From assembly GCF_022678645.1 (NCBI RefSeq), contig NZ_JALBWV010000031.1, positions 32,201-96,200 on the forward strand: a stretch of DNA of 64,000 nucleotides, in the 5' to 3' direction. A program made the translations under genes and the position numbers. Below are positions 1 to 7,319 of the stretch, in pieces. Below the pieces are notes generated by a model. That model saw nothing but the letters and a program-made list of their open reading frames with translations, searched no databases and was not told where the DNA came from. The DNA comes from Saccharopolyspora soli. GTDB lineage: Bacteria; Actinomycetota; Actinomycetes; Mycobacteriales; Pseudonocardiaceae. The first letter of the stretch is position 1; each line of letters begins with the position of its first letter.

Positions 1-375
1 GCTGGCGCGGGCGTCTTCTGCTTCTTCCTGGGCCGCCATGACGGCGTCGCCGTGCTGGAATCCCCACTCGCCGAGGGCGCCGATCGGACCGAGCAGGCTT
101 TCACCTAGCCCGGTCAGCCGGTACTCGACCCGAGGCGGCGCCTCCCGGTAGCTGCACCGGGCGATCAGCCCGTTGTACTGGAGTCGGCGCAGCGTCTCCG
201 CAAGCACCTTCGTGCGGATTCCGCCGATGCGCCGCCGCAGATCAACAGGTCGCAACGGCCCGCCGCGCAGCGCCCAGAGCACCACCGGGTTCCACGTGTT
301 GGCGACCAGGTCGAACGCCAGCCGCGCCCGGCAGTCGGCGAGGAAGTCGCCGTTCGCGGGGAATTCCTGGTTCAT
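1..375 (-). CDS. HxlR-family transcriptional regulator (3' end outside window)
   Basis: The minus strand is open from ATG 375 to the window edge (125 codons), so only the last residues and the stop are missing; HxlR proteins are usually 110-130 residues. The winged-helix core is visible, with the family motif WNPVVLWALRGGPLR (about residues 28-42), then IGGIRTKVLAETLRRL and the wing EAPPRVEYRLTGLG. A GAGGAG ribosome site lies 7 bases before ATG 375; an ATG two codons upstream is too close to it. HxlR proteins often sense oxidants or electrophiles and control a divergent oxidoreductase, and such a gene starts at 499. Family assignment is firm; the signal is unknown. Confidence 0.85.
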   Translation of the reverse strand, partial: MNQEFPANGDFLADCRARLAFDLVANTWNPVVLWALRGGPLRPVDLRRRIGGIRTKVLAETLRRLQYNGLIARCSYREAPPRVEYRLTGLGESLLGPIGALGEWGFQHGDAVMAAQEEAEDARAS

Positions 376-498
376 CGGCATCTCCTCACCTGCGCACGCC
401 CCATCTTGCCCTGTAGTCAAGCACCGTTCGGTACCTATCGGCGCGCCTAACGTCCGGTGACACCTATTGGTCACCCAAGCGATAGCGAGGGAAATTCG

Positions 499-1155
499 AT
501 GCGAATCGGAATTCTCGGTGCGGGCAACATGGCCGACGCGCTCGGTACACAGTGGACCCGTTCCGGTCACGACGTGATGGTGAGCGGCCGCACCCCGGCG
601 AAGGCCCGAGCGCTCGCCGAACGGATCGGGCCAACCGCGCGAACCGGAACATGGGCCGACGTCGCTGAGTTCGGCGAGGTGGTCCTGGTCGCTGTGCACG
701 CCCCAGCGGTTGCCGAGGTGCTGTCGAGCGCTGGCGCCGAGTCCGGGGCGTTCCGGGACAAGGTGCTGATCGACTGCACCAACGTGGTCGCGTTCGACCG
801 GTTCACTCTCGACACCCCGGACGGCAGCTCGTCGATGGCGGAACGGATCACCGAACTGGCACCCGGAGCGCACGTGGTGAAGGCGTTCAACGCCTGTCAC
901 GAATCGGTTTGGCGGCTGACGCCACCGGTTTTCGACGGTCGACCACTGGTAGTGCCGCTGTGCGGCGACAATCCGGACGCCGTCGCAACCGTTCGGTCGT
1001 TGGTGACCGATATCGGCTGCGAACCAGCTGACGGGGGCTCGCTGGAGCGCGCGGCGCTGTTAGAAGCCACCACGGCCTTCATGATCGGGTTGTGGTCCAA
1101 GGGCGTCGACGCGCAGGCGATGGTGCCGCCACACGAGTTCGGTGACGAAACCTGA
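499..1155 (+). CDS. NAD(P)-binding, F420-dependent NADP oxidoreductase-like protein
   Basis: This 218-residue Rossmann protein starts with RIGILGAGNMADALG, the dinucleotide loop of the F420-dependent NADP reductase family (residues 2-16), followed by the NADP 2'-phosphate region SGRTPAKARAL. VVKAFN (about residue 133) is also typical. The family moves hydride between F420H2 and NADP or works as a related NADP oxidoreductase; the true substrate cannot be read here. ATG 499 is preferred over an in-frame upstream start at 457 because GCGAGGGA sits just before it and the Rossmann strand begins at once. It is divergent from the HxlR regulator, which probably controls it. Confidence 0.8.
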   Translation: MRIGILGAGNMADALGTQWTRSGHDVMVSGRTPAKARALAERIGPTARTGTWADVAEFGEVVLVAVHAPAVAEVLSSAGAESGAFRDKVLIDCTNVVAFDRFTLDTPDGSSSMAERITELAPGAHVVKAFNACHESVWRLTPPVFDGRPLVVPLCGDNPDAVATVRSLVTDIGCEPADGGSLERAALLEATTAFMIGLWSKGVDAQAMVPPHEFGDET

Positions 1156-1180
1156 CCGATCACCGCGACGTGCGTGGGAT

Positions 1181-1221
1181 GCGTCGATGGATCGGCTACT
1201 TCTCGGTGGATCCATCGACGC
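1181..1221. terminator. Bidirectional hairpin terminator
   Basis: A 13-base perfect stem, GCGTCGATGGATC paired with GATCCATCGACGC, lies between the convergent ends at 1155 and 1242. There is no U-tract, as is usual in actinobacteria. Confidence 0.6.
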
Positions 1222-1241
1222 CATCCGGCTCTCGTCGGCGC

Positions 1242-2225
1242 TCAGGTAGTAGTCGTCAATATGGCATCACCAGTTCCTGTCCGGCCGAAGATTCGCAGCT
1301 TCGGCTCTTCATCCGGGGCTTCGTCGGACACCACCAGGTCGCTGCTCGCGGTGCCGGTGGACGAGGTGAGATCGACCTCCGCGGTCGTCCCGCGGTGGAT
1401 CGACACCTGCAACTCGCCGGAACCGGTGATCAGCTCCACCTGCCCGGCCGACGCGTCCGCGACCGTCAAGTCACCGCTGCCGGATCGCACCAGCACATCA
1501 CCGGAGACAGTGCCGAGCCAGACGTTTCCGCTGCCGGTGGCCACCGACGACGCCGCGCCGATCGCCCCGACCTCGATGTCGCCGGTGCCGCTGCGCGCAT
1601 GCACGCCACCGGCCATCGTGCCGAGCCGGAGCTGACCGGAGCCGGACCGAACCGTGGCCCGATCTTCGGCCCGATCGATGGAGATCGCGCCGGAACCGGC
1701 CTGGACGTTGATCCGCCCGGCCGTCCCGGTGACGTTCACCTCGCCGGAACTGGTGTGCACGCCCACCTCCGAATCCAGCGGAGCGCGCACCTTGACCGAG
1801 AGCGGGATGTTGCGCAGCGGGGCGTTCGCCGGGGTCCGGATGGCGAGCCGGTTGCCGGTCAGGTCGATCCGCGTCCGCCGCACCGCTTCGGCGATCGGCT
1901 CCCGCGGCAAGCGGCCGCGGTCGGCTTCGCCACCGGTGCGGATCCCGGCCTCGCCGAACTGCTCGGTGACCCAGCTCAGCAGTCCGGTCAACCCGCTGCG
2001 CCAGTCCGGACCGCTGGCAGCCGGATCGTGCCGGACCTCGACGTGGGTGATCGCGGTCTCGGCCAACTCGACCACCACCGGCCCCAGGCTGTTGCCGATG
2101 TCGACGCGGATCGGCCCGGCCGTGTCGAAGTCCTGGCTGCGCACCAGTTCGGCCAGCTGCTCCTCCGCGCCCCGCCAATCCTCGGGCTCGGTGGGGCCGG
2201 GGCCCGTGGTCTCGTCGTTCGTCAT
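1242..2225 (-). CDS. DUF4097 beta-strand-repeat protein
   Basis: A 327-residue soluble protein with no signal peptide or membrane segment. From about residue 150 it is a ladder of short repeats of the type G-S-G-x-[VIL]-x-[VIL] (GSGAISI, GSGQLRL, GTGDIEV, GSGNVWL, GSGDLTV, GSGELQV), the right-handed beta-solenoid pattern of DUF4097 (putative adhesin). The N-terminal ~110 residues are acidic and unlike the solenoid. GAGGGGAA gives a good ribosome site before ATG 2225. It follows a ribbon-helix-helix gene on the same strand, a pairing I recall from other actinobacteria. A cytoplasmic scaffold or binding role is inference. Confidence 0.75.
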   Translation of the reverse strand: MTNDETTGPGPTEPEDWRGAEEQLAELVRSQDFDTAGPIRVDIGNSLGPVVVELAETAITHVEVRHDPAASGPDWRSGLTGLLSWVTEQFGEAGIRTGGEADRGRLPREPIAEAVRRTRIDLTGNRLAIRTPANAPLRNIPLSVKVRAPLDSEVGVHTSSGEVNVTGTAGRINVQAGSGAISIDRAEDRATVRSGSGQLRLGTMAGGVHARSGTGDIEVGAIGAASSVATGSGNVWLGTVSGDVLVRSGSGDLTVADASAGQVELITGSGELQVSIHRGTTAEVDLTSSTGTASSDLVVSDEAPDEEPKLRIFGRTGTGDAILTTTT

Positions 2226-2247
2226 CGCGTTCCCCTCAAACTCGTTC

Positions 2248-2402
2248 CCTGTACCTGGTTCACGTCGCGGCGGCGGAACCTCGGACGTCGTTGCGAGGTG
2301 GCACTCCCGGTACGTGCTCGTCGGTGCTGTCCTCGCGGGACGACGCCCGAGAACCGCGGCGCGAGCGAGTCTCGAACCGCAGCGGCTGACGCCACTTCAA
2401 CG
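2248..2402 (-). repeat. Structured ~200-bp repeat, diverged copy D
   Basis: The spacer between the RHH gene and the DUF4097 gene resembles the repeat at 54483. Shared blocks are GCGGAACCTC (2274-2283), GCTGTCCTCGCG near 2326 and AGCGGCTG near 2381. The outer stem pairs CTCGGACGTCGT (2280-2291) with ACGACGCCCGAG (2340-2351), 11 of 12 bases, although its sequence differs from the other copies. Orientation is like copy C and opposite to A and B. This is the most degraded copy and the only one not between convergent genes. Confidence 0.5.
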
Positions 2403-2410
2403 GCAGGTCC

Positions 2411-2974
2411 TCAGCCCTGGACCCAGCCGCGCACGCGCGAGCCGGGTTCGCCGCGCCACCGGCCGCGCGCGCTGCCGGGCGGTCCCCATGGTCGGCCGCC
2501 GTGCCGCTGCCGCGGGTGATCCCACGGACCACGCGACCGTCCGGTGTGCAGCGCACCCTGCACTGCCTGGGCGACCCAGGTGTTCAACGAGACGCCCTGG
2601 GTGGCGGCGGCCTGTTCGGCCTGCGTCTTGATTTCTTCGAGCAGGCGCAGCGTGATGCGGCTGATGTCGCCGCTCTCGCCGCTCGGTGGCGGTGGTGGTG
2701 GCTCAGCTTCGTCCTCCACCGTGGACGGCGTGGAGCCACCGCTGACCACCACCCGGACGTCGCGGCCGTCGAGCCGGATGTCGACGACCTGGCCGTCGAG
2801 CTGGGTCGTCACCTCCGCGGCCAGATCGGAGAGTGCGTTCATGATCGCCAGTCGCGCGGCTGGCTCGATCGCGGCGGACAGCACCGCTGCGGTCTGCCGG
2901 GTCTGGTCGTCCCCGGCGGAGGCGGCGGAGGTCAGGTCCTCGCGAAGTTGGTCGATGTACGGGTTCAGATCCAT
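2411..2974 (-). CDS. Ribbon-helix-helix (HicB-antitoxin-like) DNA-binding protein
   Basis: A 187-residue protein. The N-terminal ~100 residues are helical and acidic, followed by a proline run near residue 92. A ribbon-helix-helix motif follows at about 105-140: ISRITLRLLEEIK, then GVSLNTWVAQAVQGAL, the Arc/HicB-type pattern with SLNTW. The C-terminal 45 residues are rich in Arg, Gly and Pro and look disordered and nucleic-acid binding. No HicA-type toxin is adjacent; the downstream partner is the DUF4097 gene. An array of TGACG/CGTCA half-sites covers the start codon and upstream region, which suggests autoregulation. Calling it an antitoxin would be unsupported. Confidence 0.75.
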   Translation of the reverse strand: MDLNPYIDQLREDLTSAASAGDDQTRQTAAVLSAAIEPAARLAIMNALSDLAAEVTTQLDGQVVDIRLDGRDVRVVVSGGSTPSTVEDEAEPPPPPPSGESGDISRITLRLLEEIKTQAEQAAATQGVSLNTWVAQAVQGALHTGRSRGPWDHPRQRHGGRPWGPPGSARGRWRGEPGSRVRGWVQG

Positions 2975-3036
2975 GACGCCACTATGACGCTATCCATGAC
3001 GTCATGCAATGACTCGATAGTGTCATCTGGCGTCAT
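2973..3036. promoter_or_regulatory. Candidate RHH operator array upstream of the RHH gene
   Basis: An interrupted inverted repeat runs from ATGACGCCA (2973) to TGGCGTCAT (ends 3036). It contains a 12-base perfect palindrome, CATGACGTCATG (2995-3006). TGAC or GTCA half-sites recur about every 10-12 bases (2974, 2985, 2997, 3010, 3022, 3032), a spacing suited to side-by-side RHH dimers. It overlaps the RHH start codon and lies about 100 bases before thyX. Confidence 0.6.
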
Positions 3037-3137
3037 GGGATCTTGTCGGGCCCGCCGGTTACGCTCGATGCACATACCGGGGAGTCGCTCGCGGCAGTCG
3101 TCGACCGCCGTGCGGAGCAGGAAAGGGGTTCGCCGTC

Positions 3138-3890
3138 GTGACCGAGATCGTGCGGCCGAAAGTGCAGCTCATCGGCAAGACCGAGTTCTTCCCGCCGGAG
3201 GACGTGGACTGGTCGACTGACGCCGACGGCGGGCAGGCGCTGGCCGAGTTCGCCGGTCGCGCGTGCTACCAGTCCTGGCGCAAGCCCAACCCGGCGACCG
3301 CCACCAACGCCGGATACCTGCGGCACATCCTGGAGGTCGGGCACCTGTCCGTGCTGGAGCACGGCACGGTGACGTTCTACCTGTCCGGGATGTCCCGCTC
3401 GCTGACCCACGAGCTGATCCGGCACCGGCACTTCTCCTTCTCGCAGCTCTCGCAGCGGTACGTGCCGGAGCGCCACGCCGCGATGGTCGAGCCGGACGTC
3501 ATCGCCGAGGACCCGGAACTGCACGAGAAGTTCGTCAAGGCCGCCGAGGCCAGCGTGGCCGCCTACACCGAGCTGCTGACCGCGCTGGAGGAGAAGTTCG
3601 CCGACGAGCCGAAGGCGACGCTGCGCCGCAAGCAGGCGCGGCAGGCGGCTCGTTCGGTGCTGCCCAACGCGACCGAGACCCGGATCGTGGTCTCCGGGAA
3701 CTACCGGGCGTGGCGGCACTTCATCGCGATGCGCGCCTCCGAGCACGCCGACGTCGAGATCCGCGCCCTCGCCATCGAGTGCCTCCGGCAGTTGCAGAAG
3801 GCCGCGCCGAACGTCTTCAGCGACTTCGAGATCACCGCGCTCAAGGACGGCACCGAGGTCGCGTCCAGCCCGTTCGTCACCGAGGGCTGA
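3138..3890 (+). CDS. thyX: Flavin-dependent thymidylate synthase ThyX
   Basis: ThyX methylates dUMP to dTMP using methylene-tetrahydrofolate, FAD and NADPH. The signature RHRxxSxxxxSxR is present as [13 protein letters not shown] (residues 95-107), preceded by [11 protein letters not shown]. The C-terminal [14 protein letters not shown] segment is also typical. At 250 residues it has normal length. Start is GTG 3138, with GAAAGGGG nine bases before it. It heads a group in which dapA and RNase J follow; thyX-dapA-rnj linkage is common in actinobacteria, although here a kinase and a TIGR03085 gene intervene. Confidence 0.97.
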   Translation: MTEIVRPKVQLIGKTEFFPPEDVDWSTDADGGQALAEFAGRACYQSWRKPNPATATNAGYLRHILEVGHLSVLEHGTVTFYLSGMSRSLTHELIRHRHFSFSQLSQRYVPERHAAMVEPDVIAEDPELHEKFVKAAEASVAAYTELLTALEEKFADEPKATLRRKQARQAARSVLPNATETRIVVSGNYRAWRHFIAMRASEHADVEIRALAIECLRQLQKAAPNVFSDFEITALKDGTEVASSPFVTEG

Positions 3891-4106
3891 TCCAGCGGCG
3901 GTTGCCCCGGCTCGTCCCGAACACAGCTTTCGCGGGGCCGTCGGAGTGAGTGGTCCCGGCCCGCACTTCGCGATCGCCCGACCGGAACCGATCGGTCTGC
4001 CACGCAGTCCAAGTGCCGATCCGATTCATCTGATTGGATGATCGGCTGAGGTGAAGGCGTGTGCGTTGCGTGTTCGCGCGCGAGATGACGGGTGGAGGAC
4101 GGCGCG

Positions 4107-5552
4107 GTGGTGGAGCAACTCGGGCCCGGTTCGCGGACGAGGATCATCGGCGGCCGGTACCAGGTGGTGCAGGAGCTCGGCCGCGGCGGCATGGGGATCG
4201 TCTGGCGGGCTTGGGACCAGGTCATCGGCCGTGAGGTCGCGATCAAGGAACTGCACCTGCCGGATGGCGTGCCCCAGGCCGAACGGCAGGTCTACGAGGA
4301 GCGGGTGCTCCGCGAGGCGCGCACCGCGGGACGGCTCAACGACCCGGCCGTGGTCACGGTGCACGACGTGCTGGCGGAATCCGGCATTACTTACATCGTG
4401 ATGGAGCTGGTGCAGGCGGTCACGCTCAGTGAGTACGTTGCGCAGTGGGGGCCGCTGCGCCCGGACCAGGCCGTCGACTTGGCCCGCCAAGTGCTGTCCG
4501 CGCTGGAATCCGCGCACGCGGCGGGCATCGTGCACCGCGACGTCAAGCCGAGCAACATCATGGTGGCAGACGGGCGGGTCAAGCTGGCCGACTTCGGGAT
4601 CGCCCAGACCCTGGACGATCCGCGGCTGACCACCAGCGGTGCGATCGTCGGCTCGCCGTCGTTCATGGCGCCGGAGCGCATCCAGGGCGCCGATGCGTCC
4701 CCGGCCAGCGACCTGTGGTCATTGGGCGCGACGTTGTTCTTCGCGATCGAAGGTTGGGTGCCCTTCGAGCGGCAAACGACTGCCGCCACGCTGAACGCGG
4801 TGCTCAACGAAACGCCCCGGCTGTCCAGTCCGCAGGGCGTGATCGGCTCGGTGATCACCGGTCTGCTGATCAGCGACCCGCGAGCGCGGTTCACCGGCCC
4901 GCAGGTCCGCGCCCTGCTGGACAGCTTGCCCGCGGGCGGCGCGCCCGAGCAGACCCTGCCGGTGGGCGCGCCCACTCGGGTCGCCCGAGACGCACCGCAA
5001 CCCAAGCGATCCCTGCGTCCGTGGCTGATCGCCACGGCGATCGCGGCCGTCGTGTTGTTCGTCGCCGGAGTCGTGATCGGACGATTCGTGCTGGTCGGCG
5101 GGGGCGTGCCGACTGCGATGGCACCGACCTTGGACTACGGCAACGGCGACATCGAGACCTTCGACCTGGGTACTGACGATTGCGGCAACGGCAAGATCGC
5201 GGCCGGTGCACGGGTCCAGGGCGCGTCCTGCTCCGATCCGCACGACTTCGAGATCTACACGTCCGGATCGGCTTTCAGCTCCGACTACGACCTGGCCTAT
5301 CCCGGTGCGGAGGCGTTGGCGCGCTACGGCGAGGGGTACTGCTCGGTCTTCTTCGACTCGGACAAGGTGGTCGCGCCGGGCAAGCAGACCAGCTTGCGCT
5401 TCGTCGCGCTCATCCCCTCGGAGCAGTCCTGGAACGAGAAGCGGCGCACCTACACTGACGACAACAGCGACACCGACGCCGGTTCGCAGGACGTCTACTG
5501 CGTCCTGTACAGCGCAGATGGCGGCAAGTTGCAGACACCCGCAACGAAGTGA
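4107..5552 (+). CDS. Membrane Ser/Thr protein kinase (PknB-type)
   Basis: An N-terminal Hanks-type kinase domain covers about residues 18-275, with glycine loop GRGGMG (25-30), VAIK lysine (47), catalytic HRDVKPSN (143-150), DFG and FMAPER. A linker is followed by one membrane helix (about 302-328) and a ~150-residue outer domain without PASTA repeats that contains several cysteines. All catalytic residues are present, so it should be active, with the C-terminal part sensing outside the cell. GTG 4107 is preferred because GGAGG lies 8 bases upstream; GTG 4092 and GTG 4110 are in-frame alternatives. Substrates are unknown. Confidence 0.92.
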   Translation: MVEQLGPGSRTRIIGGRYQVVQELGRGGMGIVWRAWDQVIGREVAIKELHLPDGVPQAERQVYEERVLREARTAGRLNDPAVVTVHDVLAESGITYIVMELVQAVTLSEYVAQWGPLRPDQAVDLARQVLSALESAHAAGIVHRDVKPSNIMVADGRVKLADFGIAQTLDDPRLTTSGAIVGSPSFMAPERIQGADASPASDLWSLGATLFFAIEGWVPFERQTTAATLNAVLNETPRLSSPQGVIGSVITGLLISDPRARFTGPQVRALLDSLPAGGAPEQTLPVGAPTRVARDAPQPKRSLRPWLIATAIAAVVLFVAGVVIGRFVLVGGGVPTAMAPTLDYGNGDIETFDLGTDDCGNGKIAAGARVQGASCSDPHDFEIYTSGSAFSSDYDLAYPGAEALARYGEGYCSVFFDSDKVVAPGKQTSLRFVALIPSEQSWNEKRRTYTDDNSDTDAGSQDVYCVLYSADGGKLQTPATK

Positions 5553-5584
5553 TCGCCTGCCGCACGTCGCGGATCCGCCGTGAC

Positions 5585-5590
5585 TAGAGT
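5585..5590 (+). promoter_or_regulatory. -10 box TAGAGT, leaderless start
   Basis: TAGAGT ends 6 bases before ATG 5597 and there is no ribosome site, so transcription probably begins at the start codon. Confidence 0.5.
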
Positions 5591-5596
5591 GGGCGC

Positions 5597-6223
5597 ATGG
5601 GTGTGGCCAGCGATGAACGCCAGCAGTTGTGCGATTTGTTGGAGCAGCTCGGTCCGGACGCGCCGACGCTGTGCGACGGGTGGACGACCAAAGACCTCGC
5701 GGTGCACCTCGTGGTGCGCGAACGGCGCCCGGATGCGGTGGCTGGCAAGTTCTTGAAGGCGTTGGCCGGTCGCAGCGAGCGCATCCAGAACGAGTTGCGC
5801 GCGCTGTCCTGGCCGGAGCTGATCGACCAGATCCGGCAGGGACCGCCGAAGTGGAACCCGCTCGGGTTCTCCGGTGTGGACGAGGCGGTGAACACCGCCG
5901 AGTTCTACGTGCACCACGAGGACGTCCGGCGCGCCCAGCCGGACTGGCAGCCGCGCCCGTCGGACCCGGAGCGCGAAGAGGCGCTTTGGAAATCGCTGAC
6001 CCGGGTGGCGAAGATGTTCTACGGACGCAGCCCGGTGGGTGTCGTGCTGCGCCGCCCGGACGGCACCGAGATCGCGGCCAAGCGCGGCCCGCGCACCGTG
6101 CGCATCATCGGCGAGCCCAGCGAACTGATCCTGCACGCGTTCAGCCGTCGCGCCGCGAAGGTCGACTTCGACGGCAACGAGGCGGACTTCCTCGCGGTCG
6201 AGGACCTACGCCGGTCCTTCTGA
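5597..6223 (+). CDS. TIGR03085 family metal-binding protein (DinB/maleylpyruvate-isomerase fold)
   Basis: A 208-residue protein of the actinobacterial DinB-like superfamily that includes mycothiol-dependent enzymes. The conserved N-terminal LCDGWTTKDLAVHLVVRERRPDA carries the first metal-ligand histidine, and FYVHHEDVRRAQP carries the His-His-Glu-Asp block typical of TIGR03085. Metal binding and possible mycothiol use come from the superfamily; the reaction is not known. It lies between the kinase and dapA with its own probable leaderless promoter. Confidence 0.85.
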   Translation: MGVASDERQQLCDLLEQLGPDAPTLCDGWTTKDLAVHLVVRERRPDAVAGKFLKALAGRSERIQNELRALSWPELIDQIRQGPPKWNPLGFSGVDEAVNTAEFYVHHEDVRRAQPDWQPRPSDPEREEALWKSLTRVAKMFYGRSPVGVVLRRPDGTEIAAKRGPRTVRIIGEPSELILHAFSRRAAKVDFDGNEADFLAVEDLRRSF

Positions 6224-6366
6224 ACCCTTCACGTGCACCGCGGAAACTCGCTCGTGAATGGCTTGGCGGACCGGAAGAAACACGGTGTTCCCAGGGGTGC
6301 GAACGCGGGGTTTCCGGAATGCCGCACGACGTTGGTCCGGTCGCGTTGAGCAGCGAACTCACCAGG

Positions 6367-6372
6367 TAGCGT
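6367..6372 (+). promoter_or_regulatory. -10 box TAGCGT, leaderless dapA start
   Basis: TAGCGT ends 7 bases before ATG 6380, and no ribosome site is visible between them. Confidence 0.5.
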
Positions 6373-6379
6373 CAGGCCC

Positions 6380-7312
6380 ATGACCGTCTGCCCCACTGCC
6401 ACTCCGGACCGCCCGTTCGGCCGCGTCCTGACCGCCATGGTCACGCCGTTCGACGAAGACGGAAAGCTCGACCTGAAGCTGGCGCAGGACCTCGCCACCT
6501 ATCTGGTCGACAACGTCGGCAACGACGGGTTGGTCGTCAACGGCACCACCGGTGAGAGCCCCACGACCAGTGACCACGAGAAGGACCAGTTGCTGCGCGC
6601 CGTCGTCGAAGCGGTGGGCGACCGCGCGACCGTGGTCGCCGGAGCGGGTACCAACAACACCGAGCATTCGGTGGAGCTGGCCCGCGCCTCCGAGAAGGCC
6701 GGTGCGCACGGCCTGCTGGTCGTCACGCCGTACTACTCGCGCCCGCCGCAAGAGGGGCTGTTCCAGCACTTCTGGACGGTCGCCGACGCCACCGAGCTGC
6801 CGGTGATGCTCTACGACATCCCGCCGCGTTCCGTGGTCCCGATCCAGGTCGACACGCTGAAGCGGCTCGCCGAGCACCCGCGGATCAAGGCGGTCAAGGA
6901 CTCCAAGCACGACCTGCTGGCCGGTAGCGAGGTCATGGCCACCACCGATCTCGCCTACTACTCGGGGGAGGACCCGCTGAACCTGCCCTGGCTGTCGGTC
7001 GGCGCGGTCGGTTTCGTCAGCGTGATCGGTCACGTGGTGGGGGACCGGCTGCGCAAGATGCTGGACGCCTACGAAGCCGGGGCGGTGGCAGATGCCCGGG
7101 AGATCCACAATGGACTGCTGCCGGTGTACCGGTCGATGAACTTCGTCGGCGGGGTGATCTTCTCGAAGACGGCGCTGCGGTTGTGCGGCTACGAGACCGG
7201 CCAGCCCCGGCTGCCGTTGCCGGGGGCTACCGAGGAGCAGGTGCGATTGATCACCAGCGACCTGTGGGATGCTGGCCTGGTACTGGTCAATCCGGACGCC
7301 GCACAGAGGTGA
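6380..7312 (+). CDS. dapA: 4-hydroxy-tetrahydrodipicolinate synthase
   Basis: DapA condenses pyruvate with aspartate semialdehyde in the diaminopimelate/lysine pathway. This 310-residue TIM barrel shows NGTTGES (54-60), the catalytic tyrosine in YDIP (145) and the Schiff-base lysine in KDSK (173), plus GAGTNNTEHS. Length and motifs are normal. RNase J begins 8 bases after its stop, so the two are almost certainly cotranscribed. Similar NAL-family aldolases exist, but the motif set and the rnj linkage favour DapA. Confidence 0.96.
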   Translation: MTVCPTATPDRPFGRVLTAMVTPFDEDGKLDLKLAQDLATYLVDNVGNDGLVVNGTTGESPTTSDHEKDQLLRAVVEAVGDRATVVAGAGTNNTEHSVELARASEKAGAHGLLVVTPYYSRPPQEGLFQHFWTVADATELPVMLYDIPPRSVVPIQVDTLKRLAEHPRIKAVKDSKHDLLAGSEVMATTDLAYYSGEDPLNLPWLSVGAVGFVSVIGHVVGDRLRKMLDAYEAGAVADAREIHNGLLPVYRSMNFVGGVIFSKTALRLCGYETGQPRLPLPGATEEQVRLITSDLWDAGLVLVNPDAAQR

Positions 7313-7319
7313 ACCTGCG

